A stretch of DNA of 64,000 nucleotides from Dipteris shenzhenensis (GCA_047967505.1 CM106539.1); one strand, 5' to 3'. Counted from the stretch's first letter, positions 1 through 12,560 are shown. Numbers and translations: made by a program. Notes: generated from the sequence alone by a model not told the origin.

Positions 1-137
1 GAAAAAGAACGCCTGTGAGCAAAATTCTTTGCAGCTGGGCACTGAAACTGGCCTCTTGTCTCTCTCTCTCTCGCTTCCTTACCCCCTCCTCTCTGGCATC
101 CTCTTGGATTTTCCGTGAGCATTGATAAAAGCGTATA

Positions 138-240
138 ATCTCTCTCTTTCTCTTTCTCTCTCTCGCTCTCTCTCTCTCTCTCGCTCTCTCGCTCTCTCTC
201 TCCCCCCCCGTCCCCCGCCGCCCCCCTCCCCCCCCAAAAA
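138..240. repeat. CT microsatellite and C-rich tract
   Basis: A nearly pure CT dinucleotide run passes into CCCC/CCG tracts and then a short A-rich run. A smaller CT run lies at 58-74. All reading frames here translate to Leu-Ser-Arg repeats, so no gene is called. Confidence 0.9.
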
Positions 241-1140
241 AACAACAAAAAATGCAGTGACCTACTTCGGTAAAGATCATCAGTTTTCTGTGCTACAACT
301 GGGCATGCCGCACGGCGCAAAAATCGACGTGGTATGGCCCGTCGCTCGCTAGGCAATTGGGTTAAAGTGCACGGATGAAGGAGAGGGAAATGGGCGCCAT
401 TGGAACTAGGAGAACTTAAAGAAGACGTAACAATGGGGAGGAGAGGAGCATGCATTTGGACGGTAGAGCAGACCATGCCTGCTGTCTAAACTCTATCTTC
501 TTGGTGCCATATCCATGTTGCTGCACTTCTCAGGCTGTTTACACGCTTATGACTGCGCCGGTGCACGTGCGGGCTGCCCATTGAACCAATAGGAGGCGAG
601 TTTTTTCACGATTGGCAGCTAGTGTCTAATTGAGTGTGCCCATTCAAGACTTCCTCGGACCGAGGCCTCGGGTCCTCGCACAGTGGTCAAACACATGTGT
701 GTGTGTCCACCACCGTGGATCTTGGCCTACTACCTCAAGTCCCGGGTCGTTTGTCCATATCTGGACCGCCTTGGCACGTTGAGTGTGCGTGTTGTGAGCG
801 GGGTTAATAGGGTGGGTTGTACTTGGGCAAACCTTAGGTGGCGTGTAAACAGCCTCATTTTTCCTCTTTCCCTCGCAACTCATCACCCCCACTGAAGATT
901 TGTGATAAAAAAGGAAAAATAGGTGTTGTTTTAGACATTTATTTTTATTTTAAGGTGATTGGTCCACTTATGTTCCTTTGAATTGTTTATAGGCTTTTGT
1001 AAGGGGCTTTCAATGCATGCATTCAATTCTTTTGTTTTTGCAAGAAAGAATAATTGGAATCAAATTAAATGGAAAAAGGGAAGTAATAAATACAATTCAG
1101 CTATGGTGCTAATGCATTCAGTGACTTCATCTTCTTGGCC
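241..1140. other. Unassigned spacer
   Basis: No reading frame in this stretch shows a recognisable domain and no terminal repeats are visible. Short frames on both strands around 640-895 overlap each other and look like chance. Confidence 0.5.
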
Positions 1141-1154
1141 TGCCCTCCCCTCCC

Positions 1155-1185
1155 CCCTTCTCTCTCTCTCTCTCTCTCTCTCTCT
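1155..1185. repeat. CT microsatellite
   Basis: An uninterrupted CT run follows a C-rich stretch. Confidence 0.85.
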
Positions 1186-1552
1186 TCTTCACTCTAGGTA
1201 GGCCACATGAATGAAATTCATCTTGTTTTTTTGTGTGAGAGGAAAAGTGGTAACTATATTAATAGAGAAAAGAAAGAGTACAAGAAAATTGGAAAATATT
1301 GCTTCTAAAAAGAAGCAACTAACAAGATTTGGCAATAGTAGCCACAGTTACATCCTTGGTTGCATAGTAGCGGAGAAGAGCCACAACTTCATCCTTCGCC
1401 TCCCTTTAAAAGTTAGGAGACATAGGGATGTGACAGAATACAATTTAATTGTGGACCAACCAAATGTGCTGAAAAACTGTAGCATGAATTAGATTCCACA
1501 CTTTTGCTTGTATCACATTAAGGTCACCTTTGTCTCCAAGTAAAACCATTTT

Positions 1553-1797
1553 CTAGGTGAAATGTACTTGCAAATGGATCACGCCTAACCATTTCTGAAT
1601 TCGATGCCATAACCAGCGAGTAATAAGGCAATTCCAAAAAAGATGGTAATGATTCTCAAGAGCGGTGTGACAAAGGGGACAGAGAGGCGATACATGTTTC
1701 CACTTACTGATGCAATCCTTATAGGTAGTTTGCCATGAAGAACTCTCCAGAGAAAGAAATTGAGACGAGAAGACGGTGTGAGGGTCCACACTCTACC
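1553..1797 (-). pseudogene. LINE fragment, reverse-transcriptase zinc-binding region
   Basis: On the minus strand, one frame gives FFLWRVLHGKLPI, the usual opening of the zf-RVT domain that follows the reverse transcriptase in plant LINEs. A second frame then gives CPLCHTALENHYHLFWNC, the zinc-ligand stretch, followed by WLWHRIQKWLGV. The two halves sit in different frames, so a frameshift near 1700-1715 has broken the domain. Only the last part of a LINE ORF2 is present. A short T run at 1226-1232 could be the complement of the poly(A) tail, which would extend the insert down to about 1226, but this is a guess. It is non-functional. Confidence 0.7.
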
Positions 1798-2837
1798 TAA
1801 GCAACCTCTGTGGACTCTCTAGGCCCATAGGATCGCCAGACTGGCTAAGTCATAAAACTCTTGCTCCCCATCGGCAATTGATATCCCTCTACATGATGAG
1901 TTAATCTATCCACTCAAGTCGTCTAACCATCTAAATGATGAGTGCCATTGGGGGCTAATCACCCATACACCTTGAATATAGGAGCCCCTAGCAAAAATGT
2001 ATGCATGAAGAAGATAAAACTAACAAAGTAGAAATAGACTAATAACTAGATGTATGGAGGAGGTAATTTAACAAACTAGCTAAACTCTTTTCTATAGACA
2101 AGGCAAGCGCCCCCTTTCCACTATGTGCTCTAGTCCAAAGATAAAAAATTCTTCTCATCATAATGGCTCATCCTAGTTGGTGAGTTCGAATTCCCTCCTG
2201 ATTAAACCAAACCCATCTAAGTTCCTCTTTTTCCTTAGTTGCTCCCAACTTGCAGCACTTTGTAAGCAGTAAATTGGCCTTAAGAAATTCTTGTACTTGA
2301 TAACAGTGTTCTATTTGATGGAGTCTAGGCCTATAAAGGCTCCCCTTCCGTACAAAAATAATATGGCATTTTTAGGCTTTGAAGGCCATTGAAAGGGAGC
2401 TCCGTAGCGGGTTGCCTTTGGAAGTTCAAGATTCAGGGTTGTATAGTGCTAAAGGAGAAGGTACTCTCTCCACTTAGGAGCCCTTGGAGGCCTAACTTGA
2501 CCAAAATTTCTCATAAAAAGTTGTGACCAAACCAAACCAAGACTGAGAGCAACCTTAACCATCCAAGAAGCTAATAGCTTCTAAGCATCCTATTGAATCT
2601 CCACCACTTCCAAACCTCCTTCGTGCATGGATTTTTTTGCAAAAGGACCACTTGAGCTAAGAGATTCTTTTTTGTGTGGCTTTCTTAGGTTCTCTACCTT
2701 TCAAACCCTCGCTCCTACCATTCAAACCTTCATTCTAATACCATTGGTAGAAAAAGTAAGCTATGCTAATCTATCATAAGAATATCTATAGCTTGAGATA
2801 AAGGAGACAAGAGAGATGTGTTTAGAGTTCACGCTCA
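1798..2837. other. Unassigned AT-rich spacer
   Basis: No open frame of useful length and no terminal repeats were seen. It may be older retroelement debris, but nothing in it identifies a family. Confidence 0.45.
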
Positions 2838-3074
2838 CATCATGTGATCACATGTGCATAGCACCATCATGTGATCATATGTGCATAGCACTAACCTTAT
2901 AGAGTGCTATAAAGGAAAGGGTTAGATCCCCTAACCCTAACCCTAAATGGGTTTGTATATATTCTACATTTTCAACTAAATCTAGTGTACAGTTAGTCAT
3001 TTGTGGTGTGCTCTCTAGTTGTGCCCTCTCTCCTCATCTTCACTCTTCTCCTCTCCCCTCTTCATATTTTGTCA
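2838..3074 (+). mobile_element. 5' LTR (3' portion) of a decayed copia element
   Basis: This block ends in CA directly before a copia primer-binding site, so it is the end of a 5' LTR. Its start is not defined. It contains a 27-bp direct duplication (2838-2864 and 2865-2891) and a CCCTAACCCTAACCCTAAA run at about 2928-2946. The part from that run to the CTCTCTAGTTGTGC stretch resembles the truncated LTR at 27430-27571, which suggests one LTR family. No intact partner LTR is found downstream of the pol remains. Confidence 0.6.
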
Positions 3075-3086
3075 TGGTATCAGAGC
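3075..3086 (+). promoter_or_regulatory. Primer-binding site, initiator tRNA-Met
   Basis: TGGTATCAGAGC is the standard plant copia primer-binding site, complementary to the 3' end of initiator tRNA-Met. It follows an LTR ending in CA with no gap and fixes the element as plus-strand. Confidence 0.9.
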
Positions 3087-5140
3087 TCCCTTGCCTTCCG
3101 CTGAGGCATTGCGATTTGTATGCGAGAGTATGAGAAAGAGTGCTAGATCGAGATTGATTGAGAGTGATTGAGTAAGCATTCTTTCATTCGTTGATGAAAG
3201 AGAGAATTCCGTTCATGTGAGAGATTTTTTCGTTCAATTCATTTGAGAATTCCTTTGAGATTCTTGTGAGATTTCATTCTTGAGGTTCTCTCAAAGAGGT
3301 TCATTATCTGAGATTTTTCATGAGAGAGAGACCCTTCAGAGATATACCTTGCCTCCTTGCCTAAAGCTAAGCTCCTTCTACAACAGCAACTTTGCAAAGC
3401 AGCAAAGCCTCGACATATGCAATGTGATAGCAGCCAACAAGGGCTGCCCGCAACTATAGCCGACTAGTTGCATGTAATGCTCTCCATGAGCTAGCAACGA
3501 CCATTTGCAACTTTGGAGCTAGTTCTTCTCCAAACTAGTCTCTCCTCTTCAGAGCTTTAGCGCCTCCTGCATACAACAGCCACTCTTCAACGCAGTCAGC
3601 AGCACACCTCGGCTCAACAACAAGCATCTCGACTACCTACCCTAGCTGTAGGCACCCAAAGCAACGAAATGGCTTCTGACTGATAGCCAAGGCCCTGTAG
3701 CCTACGGTTCTTGCCTCTGTCCGTGAGCGTGGATGTTTTTCCTACTTGAACAGCCGCTCCAACAGTCGACCTTCCGCCCGGGTCTGCATCTCCAATGCAA
3801 GGTTCACTCCTACATACGCCCATATTCAACAGTCACTCCATGCCTCCTAAGGGCCATCGACGGCCACTCGGAACTGCTCTATGCTTGCAGGCCTCCAATG
3901 TCGACGGCTAATCTGTGGCGCCACGAAGTCTCTCCAACGATGCATCGAAGGAGCCCACGCTCCTTCACGAACTACACGCCTGACCTGTGTGGTCGCCTTC
4001 AACTCCATAGCCAGCCAGCTAGCCGAGCTGAGCCCACGACTCACGATAGCTCCAATGCCAGTGACGCTACTCCGCAACCTCTAGCGTCTTCATCCGCCTC
4101 GATCCCTGCAACGAGCACCGCCAACGAACTCCATACGGGCTCTACCACCGAACGCCTCTCGAGCTCCCAGCCTCTTGTCTTCAAAGCCTTGAATGACCAT
4201 AGCTCCAGTCTCTCTACCTACGAGAGCCGCCTCTGTAGTCCACAATGACTCAGCAACATAGGGAGTCCTGTGCTATCTCCTGGGCTTTGGGCTCCAAGCC
4301 TCCTGCAACAAAGCACCTGTGACTCAACTCTCTCTAACAACTACGTACAACATCTTTAAATGCACGCCAATCGACGGAGACCTTGATTCAACGAAATCTT
4401 GACGGAATCTGCAAAAGATTCCAGTGCCCCAGACGGTGACACGTGGAGGATAGTTTATCCTCAAGATAACATCACCACACCCAAAGGCTTGGTCAAGGAC
4501 CAGCCACGTGGCACTCTATCTGCCACATCAGTAAGTGCCACATCAACCTTATCTGACACGTCACTCAAGCCACGTCAGTAGCCTCGTGAGGCTGCCACAT
4601 CATCATTACCAGCTTAGGTGCCACGTTAGCTACCACATCACCCTTGCCACATCATCTACCACATCATCAGAGACATGTCACCAGTGCCACATCACCAGTG
4701 CCATGTTATCAGTGCTATGTCATCAGTGCCATGTCATTAGTGCCATGTCAATAGTGCCACATCATCAATGCCACATCATCAATGACACATCATCTACCAC
4801 ATCATCATTGCCACATCACCTTTGTTGACATGATCAGCTGCCACATCATCTGTGCCACGTGGCACACTGGACCTCTATAGGCACACACAGTGCTCCACAG
4901 TCATTGCATGTGACCACTCTTGCCACCTCAGCATAGGGCTCCACTAGCACACCTCTTGCTAGGCACAATGCCACATCATCACTGCATGTGACCACAGTGA
5001 CACATCATCATTGAGCACCATTTGCACTCCTTTTGTCCCTCCACCTAGATCAAGCCGTATCTCTTGATCCAGGAAGAATTTGAGGGCGCTCCAAAAAGGA
5101 AAGTCACTCATTTTTTTGTGTTCTATGTGCTCGTCATGTC
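3087..5140 (+). other. Copia 5' leader with CCACATCA/G-box repeats
   Basis: This untranslated leader lies between the primer-binding site and the gag remnant. Its first half (about 3350-4330) is rich in CAACA and GC-containing words and can be read as a 171-codon frame (3733-4248) with no recognisable domain. The second half (about 4440-5030) carries many copies of a degenerate GCCACATCATC word plus true G-boxes: GCCACGTGGC at about 4503 and a 14-bp perfect palindrome GTGCCACGTGGCAC at 4852-4865. Closely similar leaders occur at 10440-12560 and, on the other strand, near 25300-25520. The repetition suggests a conserved element feature, possibly regulatory. Confidence 0.6.
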
Positions 5141-5386
5141 ATGCGCACATTTCGGCACAAGTTACACTCACATTTGAGCCTCACCGACAAAACCACTTTT
5201 GCTAAGTTACACAACTCCAATTACGGTACATGGAAATACCGAATGGAGACCATTCTTATACTTCGGGACAAATGGGAGTATGTCGATGGGTCTACACCTA
5301 GACCATTTGACGATTCTACCAGCGGTAGCTCTACTCCACCTGTTGTCACATGGCACCACATTGCAATCATTTCTTCCATGTGGTGA
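5141..5386 (+). pseudogene. Copia gag, N-terminal remnant
   Basis: The translated frame contains FAKLHNSNYGTWKYRMETIL, which matches the start of copia Gag proteins (a L-x-N-Y-x-x-W-K-x-x-M-E pattern). Gag forms the virus-like particle that packages element RNA. The frame stops after about 81 residues and no capsid body or zinc knuckle follows. Its position just after a long leader and before integrase remains supports the call. Confidence 0.65.
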
Positions 5387-6320
5387 TGTGGAGGATGTAA
5401 GCAAAGCGTAGTTCAAGTGCACCATCCACTTGCCGTAATAGATTCCCATAGACATAAATGTGCCATAGTTCCTATGGTCTAAGCAAGAACTCACAATGAT
5501 GACACAATTTATTTTGATATTTTGCATTCTAACTTTTTACATTTATACCTATAAAGCCATATGGATCCTACCATAGCAACCCAAACCCCCATACAAAGTC
5601 TTAGATTTGTTCTATCTATGCCCATAACTAGTCTTCCCAACAATTCCTTACAAGGCCCTTTTTTGAGTCTAGATCTCCCCTTATGTCAAGTGGTTGTGGA
5701 TGGAAAAGCTCTTGTAAACCGTGCAAGGTGGACAACCCTAGTACACTAAGCACCCAAATATATTTTGCTTTAAAGAGCTCCTTTAGCTCTTGTCAACTTT
5801 GGAAGAGGTCTGGAGAAAAATAGCTAAATCAAATGTTTATGGAGTCCTTGAAAGATGTTGGAATCTAGAAGGTATACTAGCTACTTGTCTACACCAACAA
5901 TAGTGCATTACCAACCATAGGCACAGTTATTTTATCTAATAATCTTTCTTAGCCCATTTAACATAAGAATATCCCCTAGAAAGACAACTACAGCTTGCCC
6001 AGATATGATTTAAGTACATTGTTCATCAAGATTATGAAAGTAATAGGCATTATATAAGCTAAAGGATATAGATCTTTGGTAAGAAAAGTGGTACCACATA
6101 CATTGTCAGTTTACCTTGGTGAATTTGCCTTGATAAAGCACAAGAGAAAACAAATTAATACATGTCAAATATGCATCCTTTGTTAGTAACCCTTTAAGAT
6201 TGAGAATGGTTTGAGCTAGCCCCCCTCTAGAAAATAGCTCTTTAACTATGTATTCTCCTAACTACTATTCAATATTTTATATTATATTAAAAAAAAACTA
6301 TTATTCAAGATTGAGAATGG
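5387..6320 (+). other. Decayed copia interior without recognisable domains
   Basis: By position this should hold the rest of gag and the protease. Only short frames remain, such as 5561-5749, and none shows a zinc knuckle or aspartic-protease motif. Confidence 0.4.
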
Positions 6321-6329
6321 TTGATTGCG

Positions 6330-6930
6330 GGAAATATTGTAGTTGCTTGAATGTGAGAACATGGTCAATGGAATCCCAACCATCAAAGAGTAAAACTCAT
6401 GTGAAGGATCCCTTTATGGGAAATAGTAGAGACATTTTCCAAATGGTCAGGCCATAAGATCCAATAGACCATTTGAATTGGTGCACGGTGATGTCGTAGG
6501 ATACATGACCAATACACCATCACTTGGTGGGTAGAGAATACTTTCTCACATTTATTAATGACTACACTCAAAATATTTGTGTACTCTATGAAGCAGAAGT
6601 CTAACCTTTTTTAAAGGTTTAAAGAGATCAAGACTCTGGCAAAAATTGAGTTTGGATGTTTGAATGTGTTTGAATCAAATCCTTGATCCAATATGGGGGA
6701 GAATATGCCTCTAAAGAATTTACTGAGTTTTGCAAACAAATGGAAATACCTAGAGAGATTTCCTTGCCAAAGACACAACAATAAGATGGATTACTGGAAA
6801 GAAAGCATTGCACCATTGTTGAATGTGCAAGGAGCTCAAGCAAAGAAAGGACATGTTTGGACATGCTTGAAAAGCATTGGGCAAAAGCAATTTGCACATT
6901 CTCAACCAGAGAATGCATCTCATGGTTAGC
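6330..6930 (+). pseudogene. Copia integrase remnant
   Basis: Fragments in several frames match the copia integrase core. PFELVHGDVVG occurs near 6468-6500, a degraded YF-TFI-DYT stretch near 6540-6560, and GGEYASKEFTEFCKQMEIPR near 6695-6755. The last carries the conserved G-G-E-Y segment that holds a catalytic acidic residue of the DDE integrases. A QQ-DG-LERK stretch follows and then ECARSS-KE. Stops and frameshifts occur every few tens of codons, so the enzyme is dead. Confidence 0.75.
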
Positions 6931-7059
6931 ATTTTCAAGAAGCCCCATCATTGAGACACATCCCAAGATGCACAAAGAAGTTGGTGGATGAGCAAAGAGA
7001 ATTGTCAAGGATATGAAGCTTAGAAGGCTGCAAAAACAATTTTTATCATGTGACATAAG

Positions 7060-8130
7060 TCAAAGAGCTTGTCAACTTTTGACGGACAATTGAATCCAAG
7101 GAATGGGTCAATCCCATGGAAGAAGAATATAATAAACATTCTTGAAAATGAATCTTGGGAGTTGGTGGAACTACCCAAGGAAAAGAATGTCATTGGTTGC
7201 ACAAGGTCAAGCACAAATATGAGATGGGAGTGTAGACAAGTATAAGGCAAGATTAGTGGCAAAAAGGATATCCTTACCAAGACGGCATGGCTTATGAGGA
7301 GACTTTTGCACTGGTCCACTTGCATTAGATGGATGTGAAGTCTACATCCCTAAATGGAGAACTACAAGAGGTGTATAAGTTATAGCCACCAAGACATGGA
7401 AAAAGGATCTAGGCACTTAGTGTGCAAATTGAGGAAGGCACTTTATGATGTCAAGCAAGCTCGGGCACTTGGTATAGCAATATTGACACATATTTTAGGT
7501 AGCAAGAGTTCATAAGAAGTGAATTTGATAATGGATTTCATGTAAAGGGAAATGAAAATTCTCTTACAATCATTACACTCTATATGGATGACCCATCATA
7601 GCAGGCAACAATGACAAGCTAATCATGCAAGTTAAGTGCAAGTAGTTTGAAATGCATGATTTGGGGTTCTTGCATTATATTTGACATGTTGAGATAGAAC
7701 AAATAGAGGAAGGCATAACTTTTATCCAAATTAGGTACATTGACTCTATGTTGAAGTGATTTGGAACGTTCATTGCCATACTTCTGAGTAAACCTATTGA
7801 GACTAGCACAACATGCAGAAGTTGGAAAGTGTACCATTTTCATATCCTTATACTAGTAAATAGTCGATAAGCTCATCTACTTCATGACATTGACATAGCC
7901 AAATATTTGCTATGTAGTAGGGCTTGTGAGCAAGGTCATGGCAAAGCCTTGTGTCCACCATTGGAATGGAGTGAAGCATGTTTTCAGATACCATAGTAGG
8001 ACAACCAACCATAGGTCATCATATTTGAATGGAGTGAAGCATATTTTCAAATACGTTAGTAGTGGGACATCTAACCATTGGTTGGCATATTTGAAAGAGA
8101 GCCCATATGTAGAACCATAGCTTGAGGGGA
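7060..8130 (+). pseudogene. Copia reverse transcriptase remnant
   Basis: Pieces of the RVT_2 domain can be followed across frames. ENESWELVELPKEKNVIG at about 7144-7198 is the opening tryptophan block, DVKSTSLNGELQEVY follows near 7330-7375, and LYMDDPIIAGNND near 7580-7618 is the polymerase active site. The usual YVDD is YMDD here. Then comes MHDLGFLHYI at about 7650-7680. Multiple stops and indels make it non-functional. Order and strand agree with the integrase remnant upstream. Confidence 0.75.
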
Positions 8131-8620
8131 TCTATGATGTAGATTGTAGAGGTGTCCCCAAATGCAAATCTATTTCAAGATACCTTTTGGGCTCAATTGT
8201 CATTGAATTTCTTGGTCTAGCAGGAAGCTAGCAATTGTGGTACTATCCATAGTAGATTCTAAGTATGGTTCTTTTCCATGGTGAACAAGTGAAGCAATTT
8301 GGCTTTAGAGGATCTTGGTGTAGTCCAAGATGGTGCACTGTGCTACCTTGATCTTTCGTGATAACTAGAGTGCCGTTCCTTGGTAAAGAATCCATAGATC
8401 ATGAGATATGAAAGAACATGGACACCTGCTACCACTTCATCTAACATTAAGTGGAAGAAGGAACTATTGAGCTAGTTCGATATTTCTTTGACTTCACCTA
8501 ACATCAAGTGGAAGAAAGAACTATTGAGCTAGTTCGTTATTTCTTTGAGGACCAAGTAGTAGTTTTGTTCACAAAATCCTTGCCTTGTGAGAAGTGTGAA
8601 AAGTTCATAACTTGTCTTTC
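8131..8620 (+). pseudogene. Copia RNase H remnant
   Basis: The end of the copia RNase H region is visible as VEEGTIELVRYFF and then EDQVVVLFTKSLP near 8540-8585. This is the usual last block of copia pol. The VEE-TIELVRYFF segment is present twice because of a 57-bp tandem duplication. Upstream parts of the domain are scarcely readable. Confidence 0.65.
8435..8548 (+). repeat. 57-bp tandem duplication in the pol tail
   Basis: Two adjacent copies begin CTTCATCTAACATTAAG and CTTCACCTAACATCAAG, 57 bp apart. The length is a multiple of three, so the duplicated peptide stays in frame. Confidence 0.85.
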
Positions 8621-8647
8621 TCTATGTGATACAGAGACCATCTAATA

Positions 8648-9354
8648 ATGGGAGAGTTTTAAATTTTCCGTCATTGGGTTGGTCATCATCCATGTAAACA
8701 AGGTGGGACATGTGTGTACATGTTGTATACATGGGATTCATGGTTAGGAACATATAGAACTCTAGAAGTAATCTAATTTAAAGTGTGAATAGTTATTATG
8801 GATTTAGGGTAATCCACAGTAGGGTTTAGTATATATTGTATTGTGTTCATGTTTTTGGTAAGAGAGAAGAATGTACATTTTATATAGCTAACAAGCGAGA
8901 GTCTTGTCTCCCCTCATCAAAGTGGGAACTATGTGTTCACACTAACAATCTATGTAGTTCTAGGTACTACTAAAAAGGGACCAAGGTGAGGTTGCCTTCT
9001 AAATGGGAGAGTTTTAAATTTTCGGTCATTGGGTTGGTCATCATCCATGTAAACAAGGTGGGACACATGTGTACATGTTGTATACATGGGATTCATGGTT
9101 AGGAACATATAGAACTCTAGAAGTGATCTAATTTAAAGTGTGAATAGTTCTTATGGAATTAGGGTAACCCACAGTAGGGTTTAGTTTATATTGTATTGTG
9201 TTCATGTTTTTGGTAAGAGAGAAGAATGTACATTTTATATAGCTAACAAGCGAGAGTTTTCTCTCCCCTCATCAAAGTGTGAACTATGTGTTCACCCTAA
9301 CAATCTATGTAGTTCTAGGTACTACAAAAAAGGGACCAAGGTGAGATTGCCTTC
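8648..9354 (+). repeat. 355-bp tandem repeat, LTR-like
   Basis: Two head-to-tail copies start ATGGGAGAGTTTTAAATTTTC at 8648 and 9003 and end in ...GGTTGCCTTCTA and ...GATTGCCTTCTA. They differ at scattered bases. The position just after the RNase H remnant is where a 3' LTR should begin, but the unit does not resemble the 5' LTR end at 3074 and lacks clear TG/CA ends. It may be a duplicated part of an LTR or of the 3' untranslated region. Confidence 0.75.
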
Positions 9355-10439
9355 TAGAGAATTTTTGATTCACCCCATCACCTCCAACATGAGTGTACCA
9401 AAGCCACCATCGAGCCATTCATGGCATCAATGTGGCACGGTAAACCCTCTCTCTACATCCATTGTGACCCTTCTATTGCCAAAATTTTACACATTTATGC
9501 AATCTTCATGTCTCGTGTATGACAATACTCTATATAAAATGCTTATCCTCTTGGCTTGCCACTCAATGTCATGAACAAGTCAAGCCCTTTTGATTGGAAC
9601 TCTCTTTTGATCTTGTTTTTCATCATTTCATAACTACATCCTACTGTAAACAAAGTTTTGTAGGGATCACCTTCCACTTTAGGGGCAAGAATCATATTTG
9701 TCTTCAACTTGAGCTACCTTTTTTGCACTTTCTCTGGATGAAGCAAAGTTTAACCGATTCACTATGCCCTTGTTCATGGATGACACATATTCAATATTAG
9801 TTGGCTATGTTTTTCTACAATATTGAGCACCTTTTTTGCGCTCTCTCTAGATGAAGCAAATGGCTTCACTATGCCATTGCTTGTGGATGACACATATTCA
9901 AGATTAGTTGGCTATACAAAGTTGTTAACAAGCTAAGAGATACTAATATATGGAAGTCTTTTGTGCTTTTCTAGAGGGGTTTTGTGTTCCAACAATGGGT
10001 GTAGCTTGAACAGATTCAAAAGATTTATGACAACGCCCATAAAATGACCTTGAGTAATTTGCTCAACTTGTTAAATAGTGGCTCAATTTGGGTCCTTGGC
10101 TCATCTAGAATGCTAAGCCATATCTTTGCTCATGTAGACACTTATTGATGATCTAATAGTCAATCATGACAATTTGTTGTGTTGTAGCATTGCATATAGA
10201 TGTGAATAGAGTTATGTGGACACAAATGGGCAAACCACCATAAAGCTATATTGGATAGAAGTGTTAATAATAAAGATGAAAAATGCAAAAATGAATATAG
10301 ATCCCATTTTCATGCGAAGTAAAATGTAATAAAGCCGATTCTCAAAACATTCAAACAAACATATTACATCTAAAAAGTCCTTAACCTCATCTAATAACAT
10401 CTCAAGAATTTCAAGTTTTGAAAGTTATACCTTAGGCAC
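9355..10439. other. Unassigned stretch with a short tandem duplication
   Basis: No recognisable protein was found. A segment ending TGGATGACACATATTCAA(T/G)ATTAGTTGGCTAT is duplicated about 108 bp apart (about 9714-9806 and 9828-9915). Confidence 0.5.
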
Positions 10440-12560
10440 TATAAGCTTTTCTGCCGTGAGGTCCCTTCATTGTCTCTCCAACTCTTTGTGTAGAGCTCAT
10501 TCTCCTCTTCATTTCAGTTCAAAAATCTTGTCATTCTGAGCTATTCTGAGCTCTGGAGAGAGAGATATGGTCATTGCAGCGTTAAGGTTCTCTCTTGAGT
10601 GATTATGTTCATTGAGAGACTTCATTTCACTCATTAGGAGAAAGAGAGACTTCATTGAGAGACTTCATTTCAATAATTAAAAGAAAGAGAGATAGGGACT
10701 CATTTTTGTAGACAAACTCTACTCTGAGAGACACTTCTCTGTTCTTCCAATCTATTGAGATAGCTTAGAGCAAGCAGCGAGCTCCTTTATGTTTTCTTCT
10801 TGTGTGAAGGTTTCCTACGTTAGGTTTCTAGTTCTGGAAATTCTTTGAGATGTTCTCATGAGATTTTTGAGGACCAAAAAGGCAACTTTGAAGTGTCCAA
10901 CAACCGACTCTCCAAGGCTCAAGCAACTATGATTTCAGCCTCTCCAGGTAGCCGCCTGCTGAGCAACTTTAACCAGTGACTCTACTGCCCAGATGCGACC
11001 AAGTCTGCACTCTAGCAGCAACTAAAACTACAATGGCCTTCCTAATGGGCCTCAATGGCGGCTGGCAGTAGGCAACCCAACAAAACACCTACAGCTCCTA
11101 AGCTTTGTCTACAACCCACCGATGGGCTCAACAACTCCAACTGCGCTCCCTATGCTTCAGCCATCACAATGAATGCAAATGCCAATGCCATAGCTAGCTC
11201 AAGCGCCCTCAACAAGAGCTTTCCCATGGAATCCATCAACAGCGTGAACGGCTCCCAACAACCAGTCTACAGTAGTGACTCAAAGCGCAACTCCAACTAC
11301 GGGCATCTCTTCATCAAAAGAAGATCGACTCCACGAACTGAGCAACGCCACATCGAGCAAACGCCAGTCCTCACAAAACTGCAAGCTCGCAGACTACAAC
11401 AACGACCTGCAAAGAGTACGCTCAAAACGACTAAGCAGTGACTCTACAATGAGCACAAGGCTCACAGCGCGGCAAAGCCAAACGACTCTCTACCTCCAAC
11501 AAAGAGTAGGGTTGAGTCCAACAGACGGCCAACCACATCGACGACTTGCAGACCACTCTCACGACTCTTGCGCTATCCTCTAAGTGCCAACAAGAAAAGC
11601 CTCAATACCGTCTACCCTAGCCAAAGACCTCTACCTTCAGCTCAAAGTGGCTCCTCTCGCCGTCTGACGTCCCCAACATCCATCACAGCCCTCTCCAACC
11701 TCATGGAACTTCATCACAGCGAGCTCCTCCCTTCAATGAGCACCACAGCGAGCCATCAACTTTATAGCACAGTGGCGCAATGCCTCTAGCAAACACGACT
11801 AACGGATTTTTGAGGATGGAGACAGAATCTGTAAGATTTTGTTCAGCATAAAAAAGATTCTGACCACACGTGGCAATCCCTATCCGTGGGTCAGCCTTAT
11901 GCGGGGTTGGTTACCCTAGTTGACATGTGGTAGCCTCACATGGCCTTGTTTGCCACATCACCACTCTCTCGCCATGTCATTAGTCTAGGCCACTGCCACG
12001 TCTACAGTCCAACTGCCATGCCACATCATCCTCTCGGCTTGGTGGCCATGTCACCATAACACGTAGTGCCATGTGGCATGCTATCTACCATGTAGGCAGC
12101 CAAGTCATTGGATAGCTCATTGACTAAACCATAGCTAACCAGGCTAGCTTTGTTTAACCATGGTCTAGTTCAAACAACCTTGTGTTAGGAAGGTTGGTCA
12201 ACTTATGCCATGTGGCAACTTTGCACAGGTGACGCCTCATCGTGTGCCTGCTAGGCACACCTGTCTCTCCATAGGCACATAATACATTTCCGCATGTGAC
12301 ACCCACATTGCCACCTCATCACAGGCCACATCATCATCGTGTGCTTGCTAGGCACACCTGTCTCTCCATAGGCACACATTACATTTCTGCATGTGACACC
12401 CACATTGCCACCTCACCACAGGCCACATCATCACTTTTTGGGCCTTCTTGGGATAAAAAATTGCCTATCCTTCTGGGGGTCGTATCTTTTGATCTAGGAG
12501 TAATTTCGTAGTGCTCTAGTAAGCAAAATCGCTCGCCAGCTCACGCTCTACACACTTCTC
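10440..12560 (+). other. Second copia-like leader with CCACATCA repeats
   Basis: It has the same architecture as 3087-5140: a GAGA-rich start, a CAACA-rich middle (about 10880-11800), a short stretch with AATCTG-AAGATT words (about 11815-11870), then repeated GCCACATCATC-like words (about 11930-12435). It closes with TCTTTTGATCTAGGAGTAATTT, close to TCTTGATCCAGGAAGAATTT in the first leader. No TGGTATCAGAGC was found at its start and no gag after it, so it is a fragment. Frames such as 11055-11441 are not considered genes. Confidence 0.55.
12239..12433 (+). repeat. 97-bp tandem duplication
   Basis: Two copies run from CGTGTGCCTGCTAGGCACACC and CGTGTGCTTGCTAGGCACACC, 97 bp apart, each ending in CAGGCCACATCATCA. 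Each holds the near-palindrome GTGTGCCTGCTAGGCACAC. Confidence 0.9.

Noticed and set aside
122-352. Leu-Ser-rich frame over the CT microsatellite
   Set aside because: It is produced by the dinucleotide repeat.
3733-4248. 171-codon plus-strand frame in the first copia leader
   Set aside because: It has no domain, lies between a primer-binding site and gag, and has overlapping open frames on both strands, as expected from low-complexity sequence.
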